Source of the DNA: Candidatus Zhuqueibacterota bacterium
GTDB lineage: Bacteria > Zhuqueibacterota > Zhuqueibacteria > Oceanimicrobiales > Oceanimicrobiaceae
Assembly (NCBI GenBank): GCA_011775825.1
Contig: JAABYK010000019.1
Coordinates: forward strand, 1 to 14,326
Direction of reading: 5' to 3'
DNA length: 14,326 nt
Shown one piece after another: positions 6,445 to 14,326 of the stretch; the stretch's first letter is position 1, and each line of letters opens with the position of its first letter. The notes under the pieces are model-generated. The model saw nothing but the letters and a program-made list of their open reading frames with translations. It ran no database searches and was not told the DNA's origin. The position numbers and the translations under genes were made by a program.

Positions 6445-8055
6445 TCAGTGGATTCTAAAAGGTGCGTACTTCGGCCTTGTGTCGGAATTGGCGATCTCCC
6501 AGGCAACCAAAAACGCCAGGCGCGCGATTCTACTCAATTTTTGCGGATTGATTTTTTCCGGCACATCCGTCGGGCGGTGATAATCGTGATGGACGCCCGT
6601 GTTATAAAACAACACCGGAATGCCGTGTTTGGCAAAATTGGCCTGGTCGCTGCGATTGAAAAAGTGCTCCCCGTCGTATTTCAGGTCCAATCCTACCTCT
6701 TCATTCGCTTCGATATTAACGGCATGAATTTTCGGGCTGCGGTTGCTGCCAATCACCGACACCTCATAGGGATCGTTTCTGCCAATCATATCGAGGTTTA
6801 TCATAGTCACGGTCCGCTCAAGCGGCCAAACCGGATGTTCGACGTAATACCTGGAGCCCAAAAGTCCGAGTTCTTCGGCACTAAAAGCAATGAACAAAAC
6901 ACTTCGGCGTGGCACGACCGGGATTTCGGAAAACGCCTCTGCGATTTCCAGAACGCCAGCGGTTCCGGAGGCATTATCATCGGCTCCATTGTAAATCTGG
7001 TTGTCAATAATACCCAAATGATCATAATGTGCGCCGACCACCACGAGTTCATTTCTTAGTCTCGGATCCGACCCCTTCACAAGTCCCAGTACATTCTGGG
7101 TTTGACGAGTTTTTCTTTCCAGGTCCACATTCATGTGCACTTTGAGATTGCGGATTGCGAAACTTCTGGGTTTCAGGCCCATGTCAATTGCATTTTGCAG
7201 TTGGTTCAAACTTGACCTCGAAGGTGCCAGCAGTTTTCGGGCTACGTCAATATCAATCCAAATTGCCGGAAAAGACTCATAATGATCGTCAAGTGCCAAT
7301 TCCCAACGTTTCCGGTTCGTTCTCGGATGGGAATAGCTCCAGGAGCCTTGTGGAGACATGTTGTTGTGGCGCCCTGCCGGGTCTGTGACCAGAAGCAGTC
7401 CTTTTGCCCCATGTCGGAGTGCATTCCTGGCTTTTTGTTCGAAAAGCGCATGTTTGGTTAATTGCGTGCCTTCGAAGATGCTCTCCGGATCGTCTTCCTG
7501 CGGCTCATGTCTCAGAACCAGAACGATTTTTCCCTTTGCATTAATGGCTGTGTAATCGTCGTAGTCATATTCGGGCGCTGTAATGCCGTATCCGGCAAAT
7601 ACCACTGAAGCCGTAAATTTTCCTTCTCCTGTGAAATCAAATGGAATGAAGTCATATTTAAGAACAAACTCAACAGGGTCTCGACGGATAGGGTTCGTGT
7701 ATTTTAGAACCAGGCGCGCCTGCCTTAAATCACGGTGTTCAATCTGGAAATTCTGATAATAGCCTCGTTTATCCCCTGCATGCAAAAGGCCGTATTTAGA
7801 AAATTCATCGGCAATGTACTTGGCGGCCAGCCACTGACCCAGCATGCCACTTTCTCGCCCGGTCAGTTTATCGGACGCCAGGATATCGACATGCAATTGT
7901 GCTTCGTGAGGCGTGATCGAACGTTTTGCGATCGAACCGAGGTTTAAATCGTAGGTCTCGTTGTTCTTACCAGGGGCGGCGTGTGCGGGAACAACTAGAC
8001 TTGAAAATGAAAGTACAAAAAGTAGGTAAAGAATCGCTCTCCGACAACGCTGCAT
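6445..8055 (-). CDS. Secreted M28-family zinc peptidase with PA-like insert
   Basis: The 536-residue precursor has a Sec signal peptide (basic MQRCRRA, hydrophobic core, cleavage probably after PAHA near residue 27), so it acts in the periplasm or outside the cell. A protease-associated-like region (about 130-300, with SVVFAGYGI and GAKGLLLVTDP) precedes the catalytic M28 core, a two-zinc aminopeptidase fold. Visible ligands are H343 in VGAHYDH, D360 in NGADDNASG, the Glu pair E394/E395 in AFSAEELGLLGS, D422 in INLDMIG and H493 in DYHRPTD, all conserved. M28 enzymes with this layout release N-terminal amino acids or cleave short peptides for nutrition. The second ATG (8055) is chosen because GGAG lies 6 bases before it, while it abuts the first ATG (8061). 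A single gene, divergent from the GWxTD gene. Confidence 0.93.
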   Translation of the reverse strand: MQRCRRAILYLLFVLSFSSLVVPAHAAPGKNNETYDLNLGSIAKRSITPHEAQLHVDILASDKLTGRESGMLGQWLAAKYIADEFSKYGLLHAGDKRGYYQNFQIEHRDLRQARLVLKYTNPIRRDPVEFVLKYDFIPFDFTGEGKFTASVVFAGYGITAPEYDYDDYTAINAKGKIVLVLRHEPQEDDPESIFEGTQLTKHALFEQKARNALRHGAKGLLLVTDPAGRHNNMSPQGSWSYSHPRTNRKRWELALDDHYESFPAIWIDIDVARKLLAPSRSSLNQLQNAIDMGLKPRSFAIRNLKVHMNVDLERKTRQTQNVLGLVKGSDPRLRNELVVVGAHYDHLGIIDNQIYNGADDNASGTAGVLEIAEAFSEIPVVPRRSVLFIAFSAEELGLLGSRYYVEHPVWPLERTVTMINLDMIGRNDPYEVSVIGSNRSPKIHAVNIEANEEVGLDLKYDGEHFFNRSDQANFAKHGIPVLFYNTGVHHDYHRPTDVPEKINPQKLSRIARLAFLVAWEIANSDTRPKYAPFRIH

Positions 8056-8442
8056 ATCCATCTCCGGTTGTACTCTATGATCGCTTTGAAATTAGAACCC
8101 GTGTATTGATTCCCAATTAATTTAACCCTGATAGAACTTTGTAAGGCAAACCATGAATCATTTACACTATACTCGTGAAATTCACAATCTTAGTGAAGTT
8201 TTTAGATTAAATCAAGAAATTCCTGCCGATTTTAGCCTCTTGATGTGCAGTATCGACAATTCTTCGAACAAATGGGGTTTGGTAGGCTCTGCGGTTTTAG
8301 GCCTATATTGAAATCGTCTCTTTCAGATAAACTCTCCGCAATTTGGATATATGGCGATTAACATTGTTTTCAAAAGTTCACTTCCATTCGGTCGATGATT
8401 TGTTTATCTTAACGTTCGATTTATCGTATTTGGCGACCCTTC
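8056..8442. other. Divergent intergenic region
   Basis: This AT-rich 387-base stretch separates the divergent peptidase and GWxTD genes and must hold both promoters. I find no promoter here as good as those elsewhere in the window, no strong hairpin, no tandem repeat and no riboswitch-like structure. One 52-codon reading frame (8153-8311) is listed separately as doubtful. The GGAG before the peptidase start is at 8062-8065. Confidence 0.6.
8153..8311 (+). CDS. Doubtful small ORF, 52 codons
   Basis: An ATG at 8153 with AAGG six bases upstream opens a frame ending in TGA at 8309-8311. The product would be MNHLHYTREIHNLSEVFRLN and onward, ending WGLVGSAVLGLY, with a weakly hydrophobic tail. I do not recognise it. 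Its length is within what chance allows in AT-rich intergenic DNA, and no promoter or terminator supports it. Confidence 0.2.
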   Translation: MNHLHYTREIHNLSEVFRLNQEIPADFSLLMCSIDNSSNKWGLVGSAVLGLY

Positions 8443-9741
8443 ATGTTTTTTGAGAACCTTTTCGGAAACAGACTTCGATGGTTAATATTGCCGTCTATCT
8501 TAACCGTCTCACCGATTCCGGCTCAAGATAAAAGTGCAAAAGTTGATAGCTCGACGTTTGTTCAAACGTTCGGGAAGCCCCTCTTCATTTACGATACGTA
8601 CACCTTTCCGGCTCAAAATACCGGAAAATCACAGGTAAGAATTTTTGTCAGGTTTGTGAACGATATTTTGCAATTTGTAAAAGTAAATGAAGCCGACTAT
8701 CAGGCACGATACGAAGTGTCCACTGAGATACTTGACGAAGACGGCGGCCATGTCGCCGGAGACATCTGGCGACAGAAGATCGCCACCAGAACGTATGAAG
8801 AAACGAACTCGCGAAACGCAGTAAATCAGCATGAGTTCACCTTTAACCTCGAGGCCGGTTCGTACGAACTCAGAATTGAAGTGACGGATTTGGAAACCAA
8901 GCGTCATCTTGTGCGCAAAGATAACATCGATATCAGGAACTTGCCCAACAACAAGATTGGACTGAGCGATATAATCTTCGTCGACTCTATTAAAATGGAT
9001 TCTTCCGGAATAACACATATTGTTCCTAATATGACCAAAACCTATGAGGAGCCCACGTCAGAATTCGCTGGCTATTTTGAATTGGTTTCCGGTCGCCAGG
9101 ATTCCGTTAAACTTCGGGTTAGAATCTACGATGAAGAAAACAACGCTTTGTTTGATGATTCCAAAGCGGTGTTGGGGGAACGTAAACGTTATTCGGAAGT
9201 GGTGAAGATCAAAGGACGAATCGAGACGCCCGGTCACTACTTTTTCGTGGTTGAGGCGAGAACGTTGGAAGAGAAGGTCATGGTTCGGCAGGATTTTTTT
9301 ATTCAATATGCGGAGAAAAAACCGTCGCTGGATCATACTTCGCCTGCTTTGCTGCATGCAATGAAATACATTTGTGATTCGGATGACTATAAATTAATCA
9401 CAGAGGCATCCGGTGCTGCACGCCGGAATTTGATCGACACATTTTGGCAACAAAGAGATCCGATGCCAAAGACCGCAGAGAATGAATTGCGAGAGGAATT
9501 CAGGCGACGTGTTGAATTCACTATGAGGCACTTTTCAGTCACGACAGAGGGGAAGCCGGGGTGGCAGACAGATCGAGGGCGAATCTATATTCTCTATGGT
9601 CAGCCGTCCGAGGTTCGCAGACGAAGTGTAGATATCGATTCAAATCCTTATGAGTTTTGGTACTACAACGATATTGATCGCAGGTTTGTGTTCCTGGACA
9701 AATCTGGAAAAGGTGCATACCGACTTGTACACAAGGATTAG
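8443..9741 (+). CDS. GWxTD domain-containing exported protein
   Basis: This 432-residue protein has an N-terminal hydrophobic stretch (about 11-24) ending before IPAQDKS, consistent with a Sec signal peptide. Residues about 45-290 form two or more beta-sandwich-like segments, with strands such as SQVRIFVRFVND, YELRIEVTDLE and VKLRVRIYDEE. The C-terminal part is the GWxTD domain: FWQQRDP (335-341), EEFRRRVEFT (351-360) and the name-giving GWQTD (373-377), followed by RGRIYILYGQP and YEFWYYND. The domain is known mainly from Acidobacteriota, Calditrichota, KSB1 and related phyla, and to my knowledge has no established function. The ATG at 8443 lacks a clear ribosome site. The giant redox gene starts 102 bases downstream on the same strand; whether they share a transcript is open. 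Confidence 0.88.
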   Translation: MFFENLFGNRLRWLILPSILTVSPIPAQDKSAKVDSSTFVQTFGKPLFIYDTYTFPAQNTGKSQVRIFVRFVNDILQFVKVNEADYQARYEVSTEILDEDGGHVAGDIWRQKIATRTYEETNSRNAVNQHEFTFNLEAGSYELRIEVTDLETKRHLVRKDNIDIRNLPNNKIGLSDIIFVDSIKMDSSGITHIVPNMTKTYEEPTSEFAGYFELVSGRQDSVKLRVRIYDEENNALFDDSKAVLGERKRYSEVVKIKGRIETPGHYFFVVEARTLEEKVMVRQDFFIQYAEKKPSLDHTSPALLHAMKYICDSDDYKLITEASGAARRNLIDTFWQQRDPMPKTAENELREEFRRRVEFTMRHFSVTTEGKPGWQTDRGRIYILYGQPSEVRRRSVDIDSNPYEFWYYNDIDRRFVFLDKSGKGAYRLVHKD

Positions 9742-9843
9742 GAAGAGCTGAAATTAATAAGGCTAAAAGTCAGCAAGTTTAAACTTATGCAGGTAATGTA
9801 ATCTTATTTAGAAATAAATTAATCTCATCCGCTAAACATCTAC

Positions 9844-12800
9844 ATGAAGTTCAACCAGGACGACGCAACGTTAGAAACGGACCCCCAAGTCGAAACCTCC
9901 TCTCAAAGTCCTTCAAACCATGAACGTCAAGATGTTCGCCGGGTAATCGCCCGGGATTTGCCGTTGGAGGCGTTTTTTGACGGTGGCCGGGAACAGACAT
10001 TTGCCAGCTTAGGTAGAGTTTCCGCAACCCCCGAGGAAGTCCTTTCCTGGCAGTTGCACCCCGACAAACGCCAGACCATTGAACGCCTTATCATAAGCAA
10101 TTCGAATGGCAAGACTCCAGACCTTGAAAAGGCAGGAATTTCGCCCGCAGATATTTTGGCCTTTGCTGCGCAGGGAAGCAAACCCACCGCTTCCAAACTT
10201 GAGGAGGCAAACCAACTCTGGTGGAAACTGCGTGAGAACGAACCTCTTTGGCGCAGTCAGTGCTCTCAACAAAAGCCCTCCTTCTTAGAGCGTCTGCAAG
10301 AGCGCCGTGCCCGGAAAGTCATCGACAAAATCATCGCTGAGCTTGATTTCGACGAGAGGGAGAGCAGCACGCTCTTCAAGACCGAGCGCTTTTCGAGAAG
10401 AACCGTTTACGCGCGTGATTATGCGGTCATCCCAAAGAAGTTGCGAGCCTTGTTCAAGATGGTGCCGGATCTGATTTTTGCGCCCAGAACGAGCGCGCAA
10501 TTGCAGCGATTTCTGGCCTATGCCTCCGAACATAAAATCAACGTCGCACCAAGAGGACGAGGTACGTGGGCTTTGGGAGGCGCTTTGCTCACCAAAGGTG
10601 GCGTGGTGTTAGAGTTGGCTTCATTCGAGAAGAAAATCGAAGTTGACCCGAAGCAGCAAAAAATTACCGTTAGCGCGTCGGTGGATTTTCAAGAAGCCGA
10701 GGAGGCTCTGAATCGAGATGGTTTGACGCTCAAAGCGCGTCCGAGTAACAAATACGGGGTCATCGCCGGATTTCTTTCGGTGGGCGAGCCTCTGCAGGGC
10801 GGTCTCGGGTTGAATGCCTATGGAATCGGACACATCCGAAATTGTGTCGAATCCATCCGGGTTGTAACGAGCCGGGGAGAAGAAAAATCAATCAAAAACG
10901 ATGATCCTGACTTTCCTTATTATTTTGGAACGAACGGCAGATATGGCATCATCACCGAGGTCATCCTCGAAGCTGCAAAAAAGCCCGCCAAACATCATCC
11001 GGTGGCGTTGCGCTTTGAAAGCGCCAAGAATGCTTTTGAATTTTTGCTCGGTTTCCGCAAAGATGTTCAATCAGGCTATCTCGAAGCGCATCCCGTTCAC
11101 ATTGAGTTTTATGGTAAAGATTATCTTGATGAAATAAAGAAAATCAAGTCTGCTCAGGATCCAAGCATCACGGTCAACTTAATTTCGCCTGAATCCATCA
11201 AGCGAAACACGCCAACGAAAGACGCGGTCCTATTTGTGTTTTATGATAAGGAGGATTCGGAGGCATTTCTCCATTACGTGGAAGAACGGGACGGATGCGG
11301 TCTCGCTTCTCAGAGCGAAGCCTCCGAACTTTGGGATGAGCGTTTTTCGCCGATGAAACTGCGGAGGAAGGGGGATTTGCTCACAGCCGAGGTCATCCTG
11401 CCTTTGGATAAGGTGCAACCGTATCTGAAACAAGTCACCCAATTTGCCTCAAAGTTGGGTCTCAAAATCTTACCGGTGGCTTACATATTGGATTTCAACG
11501 AAGCGCTGGTGCTGCCTCAGTTCATCACCGACCGCCGTCGGCGTTTCCAATACTACCGGCATTTTAGCCTGATCCCGGTATTAGCTCGCCGGGCCATCAA
11601 AGGCTTCCATGGACGGCCGTACGGTTATGGCATCTGGTTTTCCGGTCTCGCAAGAAGAGCCATGGGTCACGAGCTTTTCCAAGACTTAACACAAGCTAAG
11701 AAGCGATTGGATCCGAAGGGAATCCTGAACCCGGGTAAACTCAGTGAGATTGGCAGCCGATTGTGGAATTCGCTTGGGACTTTGCTCCTTCATGAACGGG
11801 CAGTAGATACGCTCGATCGGCTCCTGCAATTTCAGGGCTATTTGAGCTGCTTCAAGAAATTTCGGGAGGTGTTCTTATCCAACAAGGCCTATTCCTACTT
11901 TCAGGAGCGTGGCGATGCTATGCATCGATGCATCAAGTGTTCGGCATGTATGATTTGTCCCCTGGCGCAGATTTGGGAAAAGTCAGGTGACCCGAAGCTT
12001 AAGAAGGACGCCATTTACATCACTCCGCGCTACAAGATGGAGTACATGCAGCAGCATCTGTATGAGGGAAAGAAGCTGAGCCAGGAAGATGTGGATCGAT
12101 TTGTCCTTTGTTTTCGCTGTGGTGTGGCAGAACGCGAAACGGTTTGCCCCATCAGCGACATGTTGTTGACGGTCGAGGAATCCGAATCCACACCGTGCGA
12201 GAAGAAGCTGCCGACCTACGATGATTTCGAAGCGCAATTGCGTCAAGAAGGTTACGATGTCGATGGTGCGATTCAGCGTTACATGGATATTTTGAAGACA
12301 CATCCCGGAGTGGCCCACGCGATGCAGGACGTCTTGGGAAAATACCGCATTCCAAAGACCGGCGACTTGACCGTACTCCAACCCAAGACCGATTTCGCCA
12401 TCTACAAAGTGAATGTAGATGAAAACCGTTGCATCAATTGTGGCAAGTGCGGCGACGAACACACCACCAGCCAAAGAGGTTTTTGGGATCCAAGATATCC
12501 GCGAAAAATGGTGAGCCTGGATGACCTTTTGCGGGAAATGCACGGAAAGATTCCAGAGAATTGGTTCAGCGATCGAGACGGTCCGATACCGGCGAAAATC
12601 AAGGAGCAGGGGCAAAGTAATGGCGAATTCGTCCACTTCAGAAATCCGGCCGATTCGGATCAGGGACACCATCATTGTAACGGTTGCCTCTATTGCGTCA
12701 TTGAATGTCCCGTTGATGCAATCAGAGTAAGCATTAACGATTACTACGCCGAGCTTGCGGGCGAGGACTTCACTCGTGAAGATATTCGGCGTTTGAACGA

Positions 12801-14326
12801 AGAAGCTCGGACCGGAGGCGTCCCGACCAGCGGCACCGGTTCAACCGGAGTATTCGGTGGCAAAGGCTTTGACCGGTTCATGTTCGATTTTTCGGTGATC
12901 GTGCGCCCGACTCGCGATGGTATTCGAGAGGCCATAGACATCGGCGTGAATCTGGGCAGAAAACCGCTGTTTCATCTTTTTGAGGATGCCAGGAGGGGTG
13001 ATAAATTCCCTAAAATGAGAACGCGAGTTGAGACACTGGACTTGCCGACACCGATTCTCCTGGAATTACCGTTACTGCATGGCAGAAGCTCAAGTCGCGA
13101 CCTCATCGAAGTTTTTGGTCGATGCGCACAGCAGGAAGATACAGTCGTAATTTTAGACTTGTTTCAGTTTATTGAGAATTTTGAAATCGTTAGCCAATTT
13201 GCCAAGCACGTAGGCTTAAGACTGCTGCCGGAAGAGCTGCAAACCATTCAAGCCTGGGTGACGAGGAAAGAGATCGATGATAAGCTGTTGTGCGCTCTGC
13301 GAGAAATTCCTCTTTTGGAAATTGCGCATGAAGCTTCGGAAGACGCAGATGTCCGATGCTTGCCGGTATCGCAGGAGGTCCGTGAAAAACTTAATCCGAA
13401 ACTGATTGTCTCTCAGCTACTGGTCTGTCCACTAAATTCGGATCCGCAAAACGTCACCCCTTGCGTAGAAGCCCTCGCGAAATCCAGCGCTGAAATCATT
13501 CATCTCAAAACCCAATTCAATGCCGAGAAGGGCTATTATGAGTCGGTGGATATTCTTCCTGCGTGTTATGAACGTCTTTTGGTGAAGTCACTGCATAGTC
13601 AGGTCACGCTCATCGCCAACGGCATAAAATCACCCGCCGACTTGGGCATTGCCACGATGCTTGGGGCAGGAGCCGTGGTTATCGATCGTGCGGCATTGGT
13701 GGCCTTGAACTACGAGTTCCCGATGTTGGAAAAGAAGGGTGAGGTACTGCCGGAAATCGAAATCGAGTATGGCATCCAGAAACTCCAGAATCTTTTTAAC
13801 TCCTGGCACAAACAGATACGCGAGGTTTTGGGTGCGTTCGGTGTTCGCGACATTCGTCGAACGGTGGGCGAACGAGGTCGTCTTATCGATTTGCGGGAGC
13901 GCGAGATAAAAATGCGTTCCATTGTTGAGGACGCCGGGCTTCGAGAGGCTTCGAACGTTGTGAACAAAGCCAAAATTCTCGAAGACGAAGATCTCGCAAG
14001 AAAAGCGTCGTGGACATTTTCCGGGCTCTCAAAACTCGTAAAACCGGTGTCGCCTCCCAATGAAAATCTTTCAGGCGATCGCAGTCAGAGCCTGAAATCC
14101 ATGTTGGAAGTACGGGGCGACCGAAGGTGGAATGCTGAGATGCTGTCAGCAACCTGGATGATGGCTTCTGGCCAGGTGCCATCCCATAAAGTTCCACAAA
14201 CCGGTTGCGACTTTGGTGGTGGCAGCTTTGACGTCATGAGATTTGCACCGGTTCAAGTCGAGGGCAAGATCCTGAGTCTCGACGGTGCCGTCGAAGATGT
14301 GTATCGGAAGGTGCAAGCTGGCGATC
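9844..14326 (+). CDS. Giant FAD oxidoreductase/Fe-S/glutamate-synthase-like fusion, 3' end outside window
   Basis: One frame runs unbroken from ATG 9844 past the window end (at least 1,494 codons; an in-frame TAA at 9820-9822 bounds it upstream). Residues 1-210 are not recognised. Residues 213-380 look like a VAO/PCMH FAD-binding domain (APRTSAQLQ at 213, APRGRG 235-240, GGLGLNAYG 319-327, YYFGTNGRYG). Residues 500-635 match a GlcD-type C-terminus ending DPKGILNPGKL (623-633). A GlcF/HdrC-like domain follows with C696, C699, C702, C705-P and C756, C759, C768-P. A ferredoxin part has C863/C866/C869 and C945/C948/C951/C955-P. Residues about 990-1340 resemble a glutamate synthase FMN barrel (TSGTGSTGVFGG, GIKSPAD 1260-1266, REVLGAFGVRDI), without a recognisable GGTGAS loop. 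From about 1440 a second, similar unit begins (TGCDFGGGSFD). No glutaminase domain is visible. A cytoplasmic multi-centre electron-transfer flavoenzyme is likely; the substrate is unknown. Confidence 0.85.
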   Translation, partial: MKFNQDDATLETDPQVETSSQSPSNHERQDVRRVIARDLPLEAFFDGGREQTFASLGRVSATPEEVLSWQLHPDKRQTIERLIISNSNGKTPDLEKAGISPADILAFAAQGSKPTASKLEEANQLWWKLRENEPLWRSQCSQQKPSFLERLQERRARKVIDKIIAELDFDERESSTLFKTERFSRRTVYARDYAVIPKKLRALFKMVPDLIFAPRTSAQLQRFLAYASEHKINVAPRGRGTWALGGALLTKGGVVLELASFEKKIEVDPKQQKITVSASVDFQEAEEALNRDGLTLKARPSNKYGVIAGFLSVGEPLQGGLGLNAYGIGHIRNCVESIRVVTSRGEEKSIKNDDPDFPYYFGTNGRYGIITEVILEAAKKPAKHHPVALRFESAKNAFEFLLGFRKDVQSGYLEAHPVHIEFYGKDYLDEIKKIKSAQDPSITVNLISPESIKRNTPTKDAVLFVFYDKEDSEAFLHYVEERDGCGLASQSEASELWDERFSPMKLRRKGDLLTAEVILPLDKVQPYLKQVTQFASKLGLKILPVAYILDFNEALVLPQFITDRRRRFQYYRHFSLIPVLARRAIKGFHGRPYGYGIWFSGLARRAMGHELFQDLTQAKKRLDPKGILNPGKLSEIGSRLWNSLGTLLLHERAVDTLDRLLQFQGYLSCFKKFREVFLSNKAYSYFQERGDAMHRCIKCSACMICPLAQIWEKSGDPKLKKDAIYITPRYKMEYMQQHLYEGKKLSQEDVDRFVLCFRCGVAERETVCPISDMLLTVEESESTPCEKKLPTYDDFEAQLRQEGYDVDGAIQRYMDILKTHPGVAHAMQDVLGKYRIPKTGDLTVLQPKTDFAIYKVNVDENRCINCGKCGDEHTTSQRGFWDPRYPRKMVSLDDLLREMHGKIPENWFSDRDGPIPAKIKEQGQSNGEFVHFRNPADSDQGHHHCNGCLYCVIECPVDAIRVSINDYYAELAGEDFTREDIRRLNEEARTGGVPTSGTGSTGVFGGKGFDRFMFDFSVIVRPTRDGIREAIDIGVNLGRKPLFHLFEDARRGDKFPKMRTRVETLDLPTPILLELPLLHGRSSSRDLIEVFGRCAQQEDTVVILDLFQFIENFEIVSQFAKHVGLRLLPEELQTIQAWVTRKEIDDKLLCALREIPLLEIAHEASEDADVRCLPVSQEVREKLNPKLIVSQLLVCPLNSDPQNVTPCVEALAKSSAEIIHLKTQFNAEKGYYESVDILPACYERLLVKSLHSQVTLIANGIKSPADLGIATMLGAGAVVIDRAALVALNYEFPMLEKKGEVLPEIEIEYGIQKLQNLFNSWHKQIREVLGAFGVRDIRRTVGERGRLIDLREREIKMRSIVEDAGLREASNVVNKAKILEDEDLARKASWTFSGLSKLVKPVSPPNENLSGDRSQSLKSMLEVRGDRRWNAEMLSATWMMASGQVPSHKVPQTGCDFGGGSFDVMRFAPVQVEGKILSLDGAVEDVYRKVQAGD

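Noticed and set aside
6382..7059. A 225-codon open frame on the plus strand.
   Set aside because: It is antisense to the M28 catalytic core with its conserved zinc ligands and has no ribosome site or known domain.
8056..8442. Search for a consensus promoter serving the GWxTD and peptidase genes.
   Set aside because: Only weak pairs, such as TTGGGA with TAATTT on the minus strand, were found; these are too poor to call.
11983..12675. A 230-codon open frame on the minus strand.
   Set aside because: It lies wholly antisense to the Fe-S part of the giant fusion, whose plus-strand frame carries clear cysteine motifs. The antisense product has no recognisable domain.
9844..14326. Annotation as ordinary glutamate synthase large subunit or as glycolate oxidase GlcD.
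   Set aside because: No N-terminal glutaminase domain is visible and the barrel lacks a recognisable GGTGAS loop, while GlcD alone would be about 500 residues. Neither name describes the whole chain.
1..14326. CRISPR arrays, tRNA genes, insertion sequences, attachment sites or phage genes.
   Set aside because: No spaced direct repeats, cloverleaf-like segments, transposase or integrase motifs or terminal inverted repeats were seen on either strand.

Overview
The window looks like the chromosome of a diderm bacterium of medium GC with a sigma-70-like promoter grammar (TTGACA, 16-17 bp, TATATT/TAACAT/TATCTT) and strong AAGGAGG-type ribosome binding sites, several of which point to TTG starts. 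A GWxTD-domain secreted protein, a LolA-like lipoprotein and a very large iron-sulfur flavoprotein fusion would suit an uncultured lineage of the KSB1/Calditrichota/Zixibacteria/Acidobacteriota kind, but the phylum is an inference from gene content only. I see no tRNA, rRNA, insertion sequence, phage gene or CRISPR array.

Layout. (1) Bases 1-552, plus strand: the 3' part of a polysaccharide deacetylase. (2) Bases 597-2563, minus strand: a two-gene operon encoding an FHA-transmembrane-coiled coil-lytic transglycosylase protein and, through a TTGA start/stop overlap, a small protein with PD-(D/E)XK nuclease-like motifs. It has its own promoter near 2642-2669. (3) Bases 2769-3593, minus: a LolA-like lipoprotein with a Met/Glu-rich insert, flanked by a near-consensus promoter and a 13-bp-stem terminator. 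(4) Bases 3778-6308, minus: a Ca2+/Na+ antiporter, a diacylglycerol/sphingosine-kinase-type lipid kinase translationally coupled to it, and an HD-domain hydrolase, probably read from one excellent promoter at 6343-6371. (5) Bases 6445-8055, minus: a secreted M28 zinc peptidase with a PA-like insert. (6) Bases 8056-8442: a divergent intergenic region with at most one doubtful 52-codon ORF. (7) Bases 8443-9741, plus: a GWxTD-domain exported protein. (8) Bases 9844-14326 and beyond, plus: one uninterrupted reading frame of at least 1,494 codons. It joins an unrecognised N-terminal region, a VAO/GlcD-type FAD oxidoreductase, a GlcF/HdrC-like Fe-S domain, a split ferredoxin domain, a degenerate glutamate-synthase-like FMN barrel and what looks like the beginning of a second such barrel.

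How the genes fit together. Much of the window concerns the cell envelope: deacetylase, lytic transglycosylase, lipoprotein, lipid kinase, antiporter, exported peptidase and GWxTD protein. The strongest candidates for something undescribed are the giant redox fusion on the right, and the FHA-controlled lytic transglycosylase coupled to a nuclease-fold protein on the left. Functions are read from motifs seen by eye; no database search was possible.
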